This document shows positions 8,276 through 16,687 of a stretch of 30,913 bases of DNA, piece after piece; position 1 is the stretch's first letter, and every line of letters begins with the position of its first letter. This stretch comes from a bacterium (GTDB lineage Bacteria; Latescibacterota; Latescibacteria; Latescibacterales; Latescibacteraceae): NCBI GenBank assembly GCA_021372535.1, contig JAJFUH010000016.1, positions 1 through 30,913 of the forward strand. Direction: 5' to 3'. A model generated the notes under the pieces. That model saw nothing but the letters and a program-made list of their open reading frames with translations, had not been told where the DNA came from and searched no databases. The translations under genes were made by a program, and so were the position numbers.

Positions 8276-8421
8276 TTGATCACGGGAACTCATGCTGCGC
8301 ATAATACATTGATAAAGCAGATGTTATCCGGCGCTTCCCCTCTCTCGGATCAAGAGAGAGGCCAAGGGGTGAGTTCAGGCGGATATGGGGCAATAATCAT
8401 ATCCAGAATAATCCACATTCC
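8276..8421 (+). repeat. Dispersed repeat of about 145 bp, copy 1
   Basis: It aligns with 30598-30735 in the same orientation. Shared blocks include an ACTCA start, TTGATAA, AGATGTT, CCCTC, AGGGGTGAGTTC, ATATCCA and ATTCC. Its middle forms a hairpin CCTCTCT..AGAGAGG (8339-8360) close to the CCCTCTCC..GGAGAGGG motif at 13429-13462. It has no coding capacity. Confidence 0.65.
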
Positions 8422-8641
8422 GGTGCTCGATTTTCAGGATTTTTCGAGCAAAGACAGGTCGCGGCCTGCCCGGCATTATTATTACAGTTTTAACTGGGCA
8501 CTACTGACTTCAAAGGTCTTAAAATAAAATGGACCATCAAAGAAGAACCGCCAGAAATTGAGTTGTATATGGCGCGATAAATCATTATATTACATTAATA
8601 TGGGTTAAAATGTCTTTTTGCTGGGTAATTATCATTAACAC

Positions 8642-11248
8642 ATGGAATATCAAGTGGATATAAAAGAACGGCTCGAACGGGTTCTCCATAAAGTTTCACG
8701 GCCGGCGCGGTATGTCGGCGGAGAGCTCAATATGATAAAAAAAAGTCCGGAATCTCAATCTGTCAGGGTTTGCCTGGCTTTCCCTGATATTTACGATATC
8801 GGACAATCGTTTATGGGTTTTTACATTCTGTATCATATTCTCAACAAAAGGGGCGGGACCCTTTGTGAGCGTACTTTTGCACCATGGGTCGACATGGAAG
8901 CGATCATGAGGGAAGAAAACATTCCCCTGTGGTCTCTCGAATCGTTTCTCCCCGTCTCTTCATTCGATGTAGTAGGTTTTACGCTTCAGTATGAGCTTCA
9001 TTACGCGACAGTGCTGAACATGCTCGATCTTGCGGGTATACCGGTCAGGGCATGCGACAGGGATGAAACCCATCCGCTCATCTTCGGTGGAGGTCCCTGC
9101 TGTATCAATCCCGAACCGGTAGCCGAGTTTTTCGATGCATTCCTTCTGGGTGACGGCGAGGAGGCGTTTCCCGAAATGCTCGATGTGGTCGAACGCCGCA
9201 GGAAGTCCGGTTTGTCGCGCGCGGCGACGCTTCGTGAGCTTGCACGTGTCGGGGGTGTGTATGTTCCTTCGCTTTACTCCCCTCAGTATGCAGCCGACGG
9301 TTCTTTTATGGGCATGGAGGCCGTCGAAGGCGCACCAATGCCTGTTGTTGCACGGTTTGTCGAGCGGTTGAAACCGGAGTATTATCCCGAACACCCTCTT
9401 GTTCCCCTCTGCGAAGTGGTTCATGACCGGCTTGCGGTCGAGATTGCCCGCGGATGTTCGAGGGGATGCCGTTTCTGCAGCGCCGGCCTTACATACCGTC
9501 CCAAACGTGAACGGCCGGTGAATGAGATTGTCGAACAGATTGTCAGAGGTATCCGGAGCACGGGCTGGGAGGATGTGGGACTGGTCAGCCTGTCGACATC
9601 CGATTACTCCGGCCTCGAGGAGTTGATTGCAGGAATCGGCAGCGCGTTGAACGGTCAGGTGGTATCGGTTTCCCTGTCAAGCATGAGAGCAGACAACTTT
9701 TCGGTCAAAATGGCCGAAGCGGTCGCCGGAGGCAGGAAATCGAGCCTCACCTTTGCAGTCGAAGCGGGAACGCAGCGGCTTCGCGATGTGATCAACAAAA
9801 ATCTCACCGAGGAGCAGCTTCTCGAAACGCTGACAACCGCGCTTAAAGGGGGCTGGGACGGTTTCAAACTCTATTTCATGATCGGGCTTCCCACGGAAAC
9901 CGGCGAAGATGCTGTCGCCATCGCGAACCTCCTGAACGTTATCAATTCTCTCCTGAAACGTTTCGGAGGCCATCGCGTCAACGTTACACTCTCCTCGTTT
10001 GCTCCCAAACCCATGACCCCGTTTCAGCGGGAACCGCAGAATTCTGTCGCTGAACTCACCGAAAAGGCGAAACTGGTCAGGCAGTTTTTCCGGTCGAAAT
10101 CCATCACCATAAAAACAGACGATCCCTTGGTATCCATGCTCGAATGCCGTCTCGGCAGGGGAGACCGGAGAACCGACGCGATCATCATGGATGCATGGAA
10201 ACGGGGATGCAGGCTCGATGGGTGGTCGGAGAACTTTAATGCGGTTTTATGGCAGGAGGCGTTCGGGAGAGCCGGTATACGGCTCGAGGAAGGCGGCGGC
10301 GGATCCGATACGGATTCGGTGCTTCCCTGGAGTCATCTCAGCTATGGTATCGACGAATCGTACCTGCTCCGGGAACGCGAGAGAGCTCTGAAAGGAGAGT
10401 CCACGGCTGATTGTTCGGAGACATGCCAGAACTGCGGTTCGTTTGCCCCTTTCTGTGCTTTGATGAAAAAATCGTCCGGACATGCCTCTCCGGAGGTGAA
10501 AACCACTCCGGCCAAAAGCTCTTCACGGAATACGCTGTACGGGAGAAAAAGAAAAGCCGTTCCCGGCAGGGCTGGAGTTCCTTTTCTCCTCGATACACGG
10601 TTCCGGATAAAGTTTGCGAAGACAAACGCGGTGCGGTTTACCGGTCATCTTGACCTCGTGCGGCTGTTCGATCGTGCCATGCGCAGGGCGGAGATACCGA
10701 TAGCACATTCGCAGGGCTTTCATCCCCATCCGAAAATCTCGTTCTGTCCGCCGCTCCCGCTCGGGATGAAAAGTGTTGCGGAATATGCTGATTTTACCCT
10801 GCAGAAGCCGTTTCCGCACATTGAAGATGTTTTACGTACGGTGCTGGTCGACGGTTTTGAGCTCATCGACATTCGATCGATTCCTGACAAGGCGGAATCT
10901 CTCAATGCCATCGTTGCGCTGGCTGAGTATTTTGTGCCGTGCACTGTTGACAGCGAGTGCGTCGCCGCTCTGAATCGGATGCTCGGGCAGGAGAACATCA
11001 CCATCGAACGCACGACAAAAAAGGGGCCGAAAACGGTCGATATCCGTCCCGGCATAGCTGAATTGAATCCCGCCGCCGATGGTTCGGGATTTTCAATGCT
11101 TCTCAGCTCCAGCGCGGATATGACAGTGAAGCCCACGGAGGTTATTGGTTATCTTTTTAAGGGGGATATCCCCGATGGCGTGACCCGGACGGAACAATAC
11201 GCCGTACTGAATGGCGAACGGGTTACACCGTTTGACGTTATATGGTAG
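8642..11248 (+). CDS. TIGR03960-type radical SAM protein fused to a DUF2344 domain
   Basis: 868 residues. Residues about 10-210 resemble a B12-binding-like domain (RPARYVGGELNMI, LAFPDIYDIGQSFMGFYILY, GGGPCCINPEPVAEFFDAF, GDGEEAFPE). The radical SAM core follows, with CSRGCRFC at about 271-278 holding the three cysteines for the 4Fe-4S cluster. A cysteine cluster CQNCGSFAPFC lies near 600. From about 655 comes the DUF2344 domain (RIKFAKTNAVRFTGHLDLVRLFDRAM, GFHPHPKISF), a separate gene in some bacteria and fused here. The family's function is not established; its regular place before RNase G/E and ribosomal protein genes suggests an RNA or ribosome modification role, which is inference. The RNase gene follows after 45 bases. 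The start at 8642 fits the family N-terminus though its ribosome binding site is weak. Confidence 0.88.
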   Translation: MEYQVDIKERLERVLHKVSRPARYVGGELNMIKKSPESQSVRVCLAFPDIYDIGQSFMGFYILYHILNKRGGTLCERTFAPWVDMEAIMREENIPLWSLESFLPVSSFDVVGFTLQYELHYATVLNMLDLAGIPVRACDRDETHPLIFGGGPCCINPEPVAEFFDAFLLGDGEEAFPEMLDVVERRRKSGLSRAATLRELARVGGVYVPSLYSPQYAADGSFMGMEAVEGAPMPVVARFVERLKPEYYPEHPLVPLCEVVHDRLAVEIARGCSRGCRFCSAGLTYRPKRERPVNEIVEQIVRGIRSTGWEDVGLVSLSTSDYSGLEELIAGIGSALNGQVVSVSLSSMRADNFSVKMAEAVAGGRKSSLTFAVEAGTQRLRDVINKNLTEEQLLETLTTALKGGWDGFKLYFMIGLPTETGEDAVAIANLLNVINSLLKRFGGHRVNVTLSSFAPKPMTPFQREPQNSVAELTEKAKLVRQFFRSKSITIKTDDPLVSMLECRLGRGDRRTDAIIMDAWKRGCRLDGWSENFNAVLWQEAFGRAGIRLEEGGGGSDTDSVLPWSHLSYGIDESYLLRERERALKGESTADCSETCQNCGSFAPFCALMKKSSGHASPEVKTTPAKSSSRNTLYGRKRKAVPGRAGVPFLLDTRFRIKFAKTNAVRFTGHLDLVRLFDRAMRRAEIPIAHSQGFHPHPKISFCPPLPLGMKSVAEYADFTLQKPFPHIEDVLRTVLVDGFELIDIRSIPDKAESLNAIVALAEYFVPCTVDSECVAALNRMLGQENITIERTTKKGPKTVDIRPGIAELNPAADGSGFSMLLSSSADMTVKPTEVIGYLFKGDIPDGVTRTEQYAVLNGERVTPFDVIW

Positions 11249-11293
11249 CGGCAGGTTATTTACTTGCCTCACCAGGTATTACAAGGAGGAATT

Positions 11294-13009
11294 TTGAATA
11301 GTGAAATTATTATTAACACCGCCACCCATGAAACACGAATCGCGATACTCGAGGATTCGAAACTGGTCGAAATATGGGTTGAGCGGCCTGACAACGAACG
11401 TATGGTGGGGGATATTTACAAGGGCAGGGTCAATGCCATCATCCCCGGCATCCAGGCTGCATTTGTCGATATCGGCATGGAAAAGAGCGCTTTTCTCCAT
11501 GCTTCCGATGTAAGCGGATCGTCGATAGATTTTGCCGCCCAGTATGATCTTGACGAGGACGAGGACGAGGAAGAACAGCCGGGGCGTTCCGGTGGAAAGA
11601 CGCAGTCCGGCAAAAAAAGGGGGAGGGGGAAATTCGACCGGAAATATCCGCCTATCGAAAGTATCATTAAAAAAGACCAGGAAATCATTGTCCAGATAAC
11701 CAAGGAGCCCATTTCCACAAAGGGCGCGCGGATTACCTCCGAGATTTCTCTCCCCGGGAGATTCCTCGTGCTGGTGCCCGGCGGCAACAAGGTGGGTGTA
11801 TCGCGCAAGATTGAGTCATGGGCCGAGCGCAAGCGCCTGAAGCATATTTCGGGCAAACACAGGCCAAAAGGGTTCGGGCTCATTATCAGGACGCTTGCCC
11901 AGGGGAAAGGCGAGGAAGAAATCGCGGCTGATGTCAAGGACCTCATGAAAAGTCATGAGGCGCTCATGAAAAAGGCCGAAGGTGTTTCCCCGCCGGCGCT
12001 TATCCATAAGGAAATGGGGATGACCTCGGGTATTATCCGCGATCTTTTAGGCGAGGATGTCAGCCGCGTGATTGTCGATACCAGGGAGCACTATGATGAA
12101 ATCAGGGGGTATCTGAACTCGATCTCCCCGAATATGGTCAATAAAGTCCATCTTTATAAAGACAAGGAGCCCATATTTGACAAACATGATATCGAACGTG
12201 AGATCGAGAATATATTCGGCAGGAAAATCTGGCTTAAAAACGGCGAATTCCTTGTATTCGATCACACTGAAGCCCTGTCGGTCATCGATGTCAACAGCGG
12301 CCGGTATCTCGGTAAATCGACACAGGAGGAGACAATCCTCAATACCAACAAGGATGCCGCGGTCGAAATAGCCCGTCAGCTCCGTCTCAGGGATATCGGC
12401 GGTATCATTGTTATCGACTTTATCGACATGGCGAATATGGATCACCGGAGAATCGTCGAGGATGTGTTCGTCGACGCCCTCAAGAACGACCGCTCTAAGA
12501 TTTCCATTTCCCAGATCAGCGAATTCGGCCTCATGGAAATGACCCGTCAGCGTGTCAGGCCGAGCCTTATCCATACCTTCGCCGAACCATGCCCTACCTG
12601 CGGCGGCATCGGGATGGTACAGGGACGCGACACTACGGTCACCAAGCTCGAACGCTGGCTCAGGCGCGCCGAGAGTTTCGGAAAAGAGAAGAGTTACACG
12701 TTGTTCGTACACCCGGCGGTTTTCGAATATCTCATCGAAGACAGCGAGGATCGGCTCAACCTTCTGAAGTCGACGACGAACCTCGAGGTCGATCTCGTCG
12801 CCGATGCGAAGATGCCGATCGATCAGTTCCATTGCTTCAGCACCGTGCGCGCGGTCGATGTTACCGATGAATTCAACGCCGGTGTCAAAACCCGCGTTCG
12901 TGCCGAGACGGTATCGGCGGCTCCGCAGCCGAAAAAATCGTTTTCACGGCCGCAGAACGGCGACGACAGTAAGTTCGGCCGCAAACCGAAGGCGAAGACG
13001 AGACGGTAG
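11294..13009 (+). CDS. rng: Ribonuclease G/E family endoribonuclease
   Basis: 571 residues, starting at a TTG at 11294 behind AAGGAGG (11283-11289); the protein then begins MNSEIIINTATHETRIAILE, which lines up with the RNase G N-terminus. An S1 domain follows (VGDIYKGRVNAIIPGIQAAFVDIG), interrupted at about 82-115 by an acidic then basic low-complexity stretch. The catalytic DNase-I-like domain has Asp of VIDVNSG (about 332) and Asp of IDFIDM (about 375); CPTCGG (about 433-436) is the zinc link used in dimerisation. The 43- and 58-residue spacings match RNase E. There is no long RNase E-type scaffold tail. It cleaves single-stranded RNA with a 5'-monophosphate preference in mRNA decay and rRNA maturation. 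It is probably cotranscribed with the upstream radical SAM gene, ending at the terminator at 13068. The rplU-rpmA genes that often follow are absent. Confidence 0.93.
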   Translation: MNSEIIINTATHETRIAILEDSKLVEIWVERPDNERMVGDIYKGRVNAIIPGIQAAFVDIGMEKSAFLHASDVSGSSIDFAAQYDLDEDEDEEEQPGRSGGKTQSGKKRGRGKFDRKYPPIESIIKKDQEIIVQITKEPISTKGARITSEISLPGRFLVLVPGGNKVGVSRKIESWAERKRLKHISGKHRPKGFGLIIRTLAQGKGEEEIAADVKDLMKSHEALMKKAEGVSPPALIHKEMGMTSGIIRDLLGEDVSRVIVDTREHYDEIRGYLNSISPNMVNKVHLYKDKEPIFDKHDIEREIENIFGRKIWLKNGEFLVFDHTEALSVIDVNSGRYLGKSTQEETILNTNKDAAVEIARQLRLRDIGGIIVIDFIDMANMDHRRIVEDVFVDALKNDRSKISISQISEFGLMEMTRQRVRPSLIHTFAEPCPTCGGIGMVQGRDTTVTKLERWLRRAESFGKEKSYTLFVHPAVFEYLIEDSEDRLNLLKSTTNLEVDLVADAKMPIDQFHCFSTVRAVDVTDEFNAGVKTRVRAETVSAAPQPKKSFSRPQNGDDSKFGRKPKAKTRR

Positions 13010-13067
13010 AATAACCGGTTTATGGTCTCTGGTCTCTGGTTTGTAGTTTATGGTTGTACCACATAAC

Positions 13068-13105
13068 AAATCCCCCTTTCCAAAAGAACGGAGAGGGGGA
13101 TTTTT
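13068..13105 (+). terminator. Rho-independent terminator after rng
   Basis: AAATCCCCCTTTC (13068-13080) pairs with GAGAGGGGGATTT (13091-13103), with one mismatch, around a 10-base loop, and runs into TTTTT. It ends the 8642-13009 transcription unit. Confidence 0.8.
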
Positions 13106-13109
13106 ATAT

Positions 13110-13313
13110 TTAACCCGATCTGTTCATAAATTTAAATAGAACGCGGATTTTTTCTACAGTTGGCAACCACAGCGGATTGCATCTACAATAAAAAAACACG
13201 AACAATTGTTTCGTCATGCATAATAACCCGTTATGACTTTTTGTGCCTTCCTGCCGCGACGCAGCGCAGCGAGGCGAGTATGGTGAAATTTTTTCACGAA
13301 TAATCCGGGTTAA
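13110..13313. repeat. TTAACCCG-bounded inverted-repeat element, copy 1
   Basis: The left end TTAACCCGATCTGTTCATAA is mirrored at the right by the complement of TTAACCCGGATTATTCGTGA. Inside are the common AACGCGGATTTT motif and a GTGAAA-TTT-TTTCAC hairpin. Similar ends occur at 21470/21766, and a left end lies at about 30754. Confidence 0.6.
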
Positions 13314-13428
13314 GAATGTCTGATACCACAGTACACTCTATAAGTAACATCCGGATGGGAATAATGTCCGATTTACGAAGTGATAATTATCAGTAACATA
13401 CTCTAATACCTGATAGAATGCGTTTTTT

Positions 13429-13462
13429 CCCTCTCCTGTTTACGGGAGAGGGATAGAGGGTG
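13429..13462 (+). repeat. CCCTCTCC hairpin repeat
   Basis: CCCTCTCCTG..GGGAGAGGG forms a short perfect hairpin followed by AGAGGGTGAGGG. It is of the type scattered in many bacterial genomes and resembles the middle of the repeat at 8276-8421. Confidence 0.55.
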
Positions 13463-13646
13463 AGGGTAATAATGCTATGAAATACAGTATATTGCCCTCA
13501 TCAATGACCCTTCTGACATACAGGATATTATGACCTTTTTCATTATTTCAAAGGTTTCACATCCTGAATGTTCCTGATCCTTATCATTGAATTATATTGC
13601 ATTATGTAAAAGTAACCGGTAATTTATTTACAGTATAAATCAACTT

Positions 13647-13805
13647 ATTGCTCCGGCGAATAAAGAATGATACCGGAAGTAAAAAACATGGATTCCCGCT
13701 TTCGCGGGAATGACGGCTTGGTGCGCAGTTACACAGATTGTATCGAATCACCTTTATAGGGCTCAATTTCCGAAATATATTTCACTGTTTAATCGCCGGA
13801 GCAAT
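13647..13805. repeat. ATTGCTCCGGCG-bounded MITE-like element A
   Basis: Terminal inverted repeats of 26 bases (13647-13672 and 13780-13805, 22 matches) start ATTGCTCCGGCGA. Inside is a perfect hairpin ATTCCCGC-TTTC-GCGGGAAT (13692-13711) of the widespread GTCATTCCCGCG type. A related element with a different inner hairpin is at 21551-21651. The right end abuts the hicB leader. Confidence 0.75.
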
Positions 13806-13829
13806 AAAAAAAACGGAGAGAGCATTGTA

Positions 13830-14156
13830 ATGAGCAATACTAATGTAATGGTCACTTTCAAGGCTCAATTGCCGTTTACCGTAATGCAGCGTGAGAAATG
13901 GTTCCTTGCCTCATGTTCCCTCCTCGATGTTCATTCACAGGGTCTCACGGCGGATGAGGCTGAAAACAACCTGAGAGAAGCGCTCGAGTTGTTTCTTTTA
14001 TCTTGTTTTGAACGCGGAACACTCGAAAAAGTCATGAAGGATTGCGGTTTTATTCCCTATTTTGCCGCTCTTCAAGGTGACGTTATTCCCAAAACCCCGG
14101 CCTCCGAAAAAACAATCGAAGTTCCTATTCCGTTTATGGTTCCTGCGGACAGGTAA
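13830..14156 (+). CDS. hicB: HicB-family antitoxin
   Basis: 108 residues from the ATG at 13830, preceded by GGAG at 13815-13818. The longer open frame from 13710 runs through the repeat element and is rejected. The sequence shows the partly degraded RNase H-like HicB fold: a VTFKAQLPFTVMQREKWFLASCSLLDVHSQGLTADEAENNLREALELFL pattern in which (a)C..L.V.SQG.T.EEA..N..EAL is the family signature. The protein should bind and neutralise HicA and repress the operon. The C-terminal tail after about 80 has no clear helix-turn-helix, so DNA binding is uncertain. It lies 5 bases upstream of hicA, the reverse of the hicA-hicB order in E. coli but common elsewhere. Confidence 0.85.
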   Translation: MSNTNVMVTFKAQLPFTVMQREKWFLASCSLLDVHSQGLTADEAENNLREALELFLLSCFERGTLEKVMKDCGFIPYFAALQGDVIPKTPASEKTIEVPIPFMVPADR

Positions 14157-14161
14157 GCCCG

Positions 14162-14404
14162 ATGCCGCGCTTAAAACCTGAAAACTGGAAGGTCCTGGAG
14201 TGCATTTTTCTTAAGCTCGGATTTATCATGGAACGGAAGCGTGGAAGCCATCGAACATACGTCAAAAACGGCGTGGCGCGTCCGGTGATTATTCCCCAAT
14301 ACTCGGATGTCGATATCGAAATCATCAAATCAAACATGCGTACGGCGAATCTCTCACGGGAACTCTATTTTCAACTTCTTGATGAATGTAAGAAAACCGC
14401 TTGA
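14162..14404 (+). CDS. hicA: HicA-family mRNA interferase toxin
   Basis: 80 residues with the dsRBD-like HicA fold: the conserved LGF...RKRGSHRTYVKNG segment contains the catalytic histidine (GSH), followed by VIIPQYSDVDIEIIK and the closing helix. HicA cleaves mRNA in a translation-associated way and halts growth when HicB is lost. It follows hicB by 5 bases, so the pair is translationally coupled. Its length is typical and it appears intact. Sitting in a repeat-rich spacer beside a restriction-modification island is usual for mobile toxin-antitoxin pairs. Confidence 0.88.
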   Translation: MPRLKPENWKVLECIFLKLGFIMERKRGSHRTYVKNGVARPVIIPQYSDVDIEIIKSNMRTANLSRELYFQLLDECKKTA

Positions 14405-14573
14405 TTATCTTCATTCATCTCGATATATCATTTTCTGCTTTGTAAGGTTCTTAAACATAAGATCGATAAATAACTGATAATTCAATAATTAAAACCTTCT
14501 GTCCATATATCTGTTTACTTCTATCCGACCATATCTCCATATTTTTCTATCGACTTTATACTAAAACTGTCTT

Positions 14574-14603
14574 TAAAACAAAAAACCGCACCTTCCGGTG
14601 CGG
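14574..14603 (-). terminator. Terminator after nrdG, between convergent genes
   Basis: The stem CCGCACC (14586-14592) pairs with GGTGCGG (14597-14603) around a 4-base loop. On the minus strand the hairpin runs into six or more T residues, a strong terminator for the nrdG unit. On the plus strand it is followed by CTCATTTTC, so it may also weakly end hicBA. Confidence 0.85.
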
Positions 14604-14642
14604 CTCATTTTCTTTAAATTTCATAAACCCGATAAGTTCTTT

Positions 14643-15362
14643 CTATCTCACCTCGAACTCATCGAACAGTTTTCGCGCTTCTTTCACCACCTTCTCGGGC
14701 ACATCGATCACATCGCCGAACCGGACGAGCTCATCGTCACGGACACCCTGGGCGCGGCTCCGCTGAATGAAATAGCGCCGCCCGCCTGCGCTGTATACTG
14801 CCCGGACGGTGTCGAGGAGCTCTTTTTCCGTCATGAGGAGCGGATGCCAGGTCGTTCTGAATTCGTACTGTATCCCGGATGAAACGATGGCCGAGATGCT
14901 CCAGGACGCCTTGACACAGGAATTCTGCGCCCTGGTGATACGGTCGTATGTCGCCGGAGAACCCTTAACATCCATGGCGACATAATCGAGCAGCTCGTGC
15001 TTGAGGAGATACCGGAGCATTTCCGGGTTGTACCCGTTCGTGTGAAGAGCGGTCAGGTAACCGATGTCCCTGATCCATTCAAGGAAATCAGGCAGCGCCG
15101 GGTGAATCGTCGGCTCGCCCCCCGAAATGACAACGCCATCGAGAAAATCGCTCCGCTCAATGAGAAACGATTCGATATGCGGGCGCTCGAAACTGACGGG
15201 GAAATCGTGAACCCTGCATGACGGATTATGACAGTACCTGCAGTTCCAGGGACAGCCCTGGGTAAAAAAAACAGCCGCCATTCTGCCGGGAAAGTCTATG
15301 GTCGTCATAGGCTCGATTCCGGCGACGGGGACATCTGAAAGTGTGTATTGAGGTGCTTCCAT
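14643..15362 (-). CDS. nrdG: Anaerobic ribonucleotide reductase activase (radical SAM, NrdG type)
   Basis: 239 residues. The N-terminal cluster motif CPWNCRYCHN (CxxxCxxC) binds the 4Fe-4S cluster that cleaves S-adenosylmethionine. VVISGGEPTIH (the GGE motif that binds the SAM amino group) and HTNGYNPEML follow, as in the NrdG2-type activases (TIGR02495). The enzyme abstracts a hydrogen from the glycine of class III ribonucleotide reductase, creating its glycyl radical. It starts 12 bases after the 62-residue protein that carries the glycyl-radical motif and is clearly cotranscribed with it. nrdD lies 2.8 kb upstream on the same strand. Members of the same broader family activate other glycyl-radical enzymes, but the context settles the assignment. 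Confidence 0.9.
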   Translation of the reverse strand: MEAPQYTLSDVPVAGIEPMTTIDFPGRMAAVFFTQGCPWNCRYCHNPSCRVHDFPVSFERPHIESFLIERSDFLDGVVISGGEPTIHPALPDFLEWIRDIGYLTALHTNGYNPEMLRYLLKHELLDYVAMDVKGSPATYDRITRAQNSCVKASWSISAIVSSGIQYEFRTTWHPLLMTEKELLDTVRAVYSAGGRRYFIQRSRAQGVRDDELVRFGDVIDVPEKVVKEARKLFDEFEVR

Positions 15363-15374
15363 GGATTCTACAGC

Positions 15375-15563
15375 TCAGAGAGAGACTGATTCAGTCGTCT
15401 TTTTTTCGCTGAAATATACCCTTTCCGTGTGTTCGCTTTTTTTGCCGATGTTGAATTCGCTCACGGGACGGTAGTATCCCATGACCCTCGTCCAGATTTC
15501 ACACTGCTGACGTTCCTCGTCTTTGAGGACGATTGTGTGATTGCCGATCACTGTCTGAACCAT
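15375..15563 (-). CDS. Separate glycyl-radical segment of class III ribonucleotide reductase
   Basis: 62 residues from an ATG behind AAGGAG with 8-base spacing, a strong ribosome binding site. Residues about 21-51 read CEIWTRVMGYYRPVSEFNIG and continue GKKSEHTERVYF. This matches the extreme C-terminus of many NrdD proteins (RVxGYxRPV..WN.GK..E...R), where the Gly of RVxGY carries the radical. The large NrdD chain at 18162-20192 ends just after its zinc-finger cysteines and lacks this motif. The simplest reading is that this small protein supplies the radical glycine in trans, activated by NrdG encoded 12 bases downstream. The N-terminal 20 residues are unlike NrdD. It could instead be a repair spare part, as YfiD is for pyruvate formate-lyase, but then the large chain would have no glycine of its own. 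Confidence 0.8.
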   Translation of the reverse strand: MVQTVIGNHTIVLKDEERQQCEIWTRVMGYYRPVSEFNIGKKSEHTERVYFSEKKTTESVSL

Positions 15564-15790
15564 AATGGAATCTCCTTTTTAAATTTAAAGATAATCTCTC
15601 GCAAAGTTCGCAAAGAATTATTAAACCCAAATTATGATTTCGTGTATCATTTTGTACACAAACATAACAGCCTACAATATTTTACAGTAATAGGATTTTT
15701 TATCATAATTTGTATTATTTTGCCTATTATTAAAAAAAGGAAACAATTCCGGCATAAATGGGAAAAATGTTGGATAAATATTAGAAACTT

Positions 15791-16687
15791 TTATAAATAT
15801 TTCCAAATATCTTCGCAAATTAGATAATCAAAAGTTTTTATATGGTCTTTTAAGATTATTTCTGTTTTCATATTCGGTCTAATGTCACAATAATAAACAC
15901 CATCAAGGGGGTTTAATTTAACCGTATAACCTTTAAAATGGCCGGGTAGAAACGTAGAATTTATACCGTATTCATTCTCTCGCCGTGTATTTTTTCTTTG
16001 AACATCATTTAGAAATATTGCTATGTGAGGGATTAAGGTTTCAGTCAATTTCGTATAAAGGAATTTATCAATAAAAATTTTATCTATTCTGTCTTTACTT
16101 GATGTTTTAATAGATCCAATAACTTTAATACTATTATCATCCTCAATAATTAAATCATGCTGATAGCTCATATCAAATAATTTTTCCCCATTCATAATAA
16201 CGGGAACTTGAACAACCCCTGCCCGGCACTCAACGCCTATTTCTCTTATTATCAAACGGATGAAATTTTCAAAAAGGTCGCCGTTTAATTTTCTGGCCGT
16301 GTTTGATTTTCCAGCTGACAAACCATCAAGAGTTGCGCCGATTGATTGTTGTATGGTATAAACAGAATTTAAAAGGATTTTTCTCTGTTCTTTGTTTTTT
16401 TCGTTAATGTATTTTGCTGATTTAAGTAATTTTAAAAATTCTTTTCCAGCAATAGCAAAAGTGTCTATGTTAAACATAAGATTCGAGTTAATTGGCCTGG
16501 TTATCTGAAAATCACCGTCTGCATCATATTGATAAAAATTGTAATAATTTTCATTTTGGGAAACTATGACCGCTTGAAGGTATTTTGAAATGTATTCAAG
16601 ATAAATATTACAAAAATTTACATAATTTTGTATGGTAACAAAATTTATTTTGTTAGTGGCAATTTCAACGATATTCTGCAATTTCAT
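15791..16687 (-). CDS. Type II restriction endonuclease, probable
   Basis: 298 residues, AT-rich gene. The start codon overlaps the methyltransferase stop (ATGA, 16684-16687), the usual translational coupling of such pairs. The sequence has a possible PD-(D/E)xK-like core at about 178-205: HDLIIEDDNSIKVIGSIKTS followed by SKDRIDKIF, where the Asp and the Lys of SIK are candidate metal-binding and catalytic residues. The function call rests on the partner and this motif; I do not recognise the exact family. The length is close to that of HindIII-like enzymes, which proves nothing about the site cut. Codon use and base composition match the methyltransferase and differ from the flanking nrd genes, so the pair was probably acquired together. 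Confidence 0.7.
   Translation of the reverse strand: MKLQNIVEIATNKINFVTIQNYVNFCNIYLEYISKYLQAVIVSQNENYYNFYQYDADGDFQITRPINSNLMFNIDTFAIAGKEFLKLLKSAKYINEKNKEQRKILLNSVYTIQQSIGATLDGLSAGKSNTARKLNGDLFENFIRLIIREIGVECRAGVVQVPVIMNGEKLFDMSYQHDLIIEDDNSIKVIGSIKTSSKDRIDKIFIDKFLYTKLTETLIPHIAIFLNDVQRKNTRRENEYGINSTFLPGHFKGYTVKLNPLDGVYYCDIRPNMKTEIILKDHIKTFDYLICEDIWKYL

Larger units (their letters stand above)
8078..8641. other. Intergenic region with a dispersed repeat
   Basis: It contains the possible HD-GYP promoter and the repeat at 8276-8421. The rest (8425-8641) is AT-rich and featureless to me. An 86-codon frame at 8267-8527 is mostly repeat sequence and not a gene. No strong ribosome binding site precedes the gene at 8642. 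Confidence 0.6.
13010..13829. other. Repeat-filled spacer between rng and hicB
   Basis: This stretch of about 820 bases is almost entirely composed of repeats: the terminator, a TTAACCCG-bounded element (13110-13313), a CCCTCTCC hairpin motif (13429-13462) and an ATTGCTCCGGCG-bounded element (13647-13805) ending 24 bases before hicB. I see no gene or RNA. Confidence 0.7.

Noticed and set aside
8267-8527. 86-codon plus-strand frame
   Set aside because: Mostly the dispersed repeat at 8276-8421.
15640-15690. CAATATTTTAC and GTGTA..TACAC motifs resembling NrdR sites upstream of the glycyl-radical gene
   Set aside because: The first lacks the conserved G and has no partner at 31 bp; the second is a short palindrome without the consensus core.
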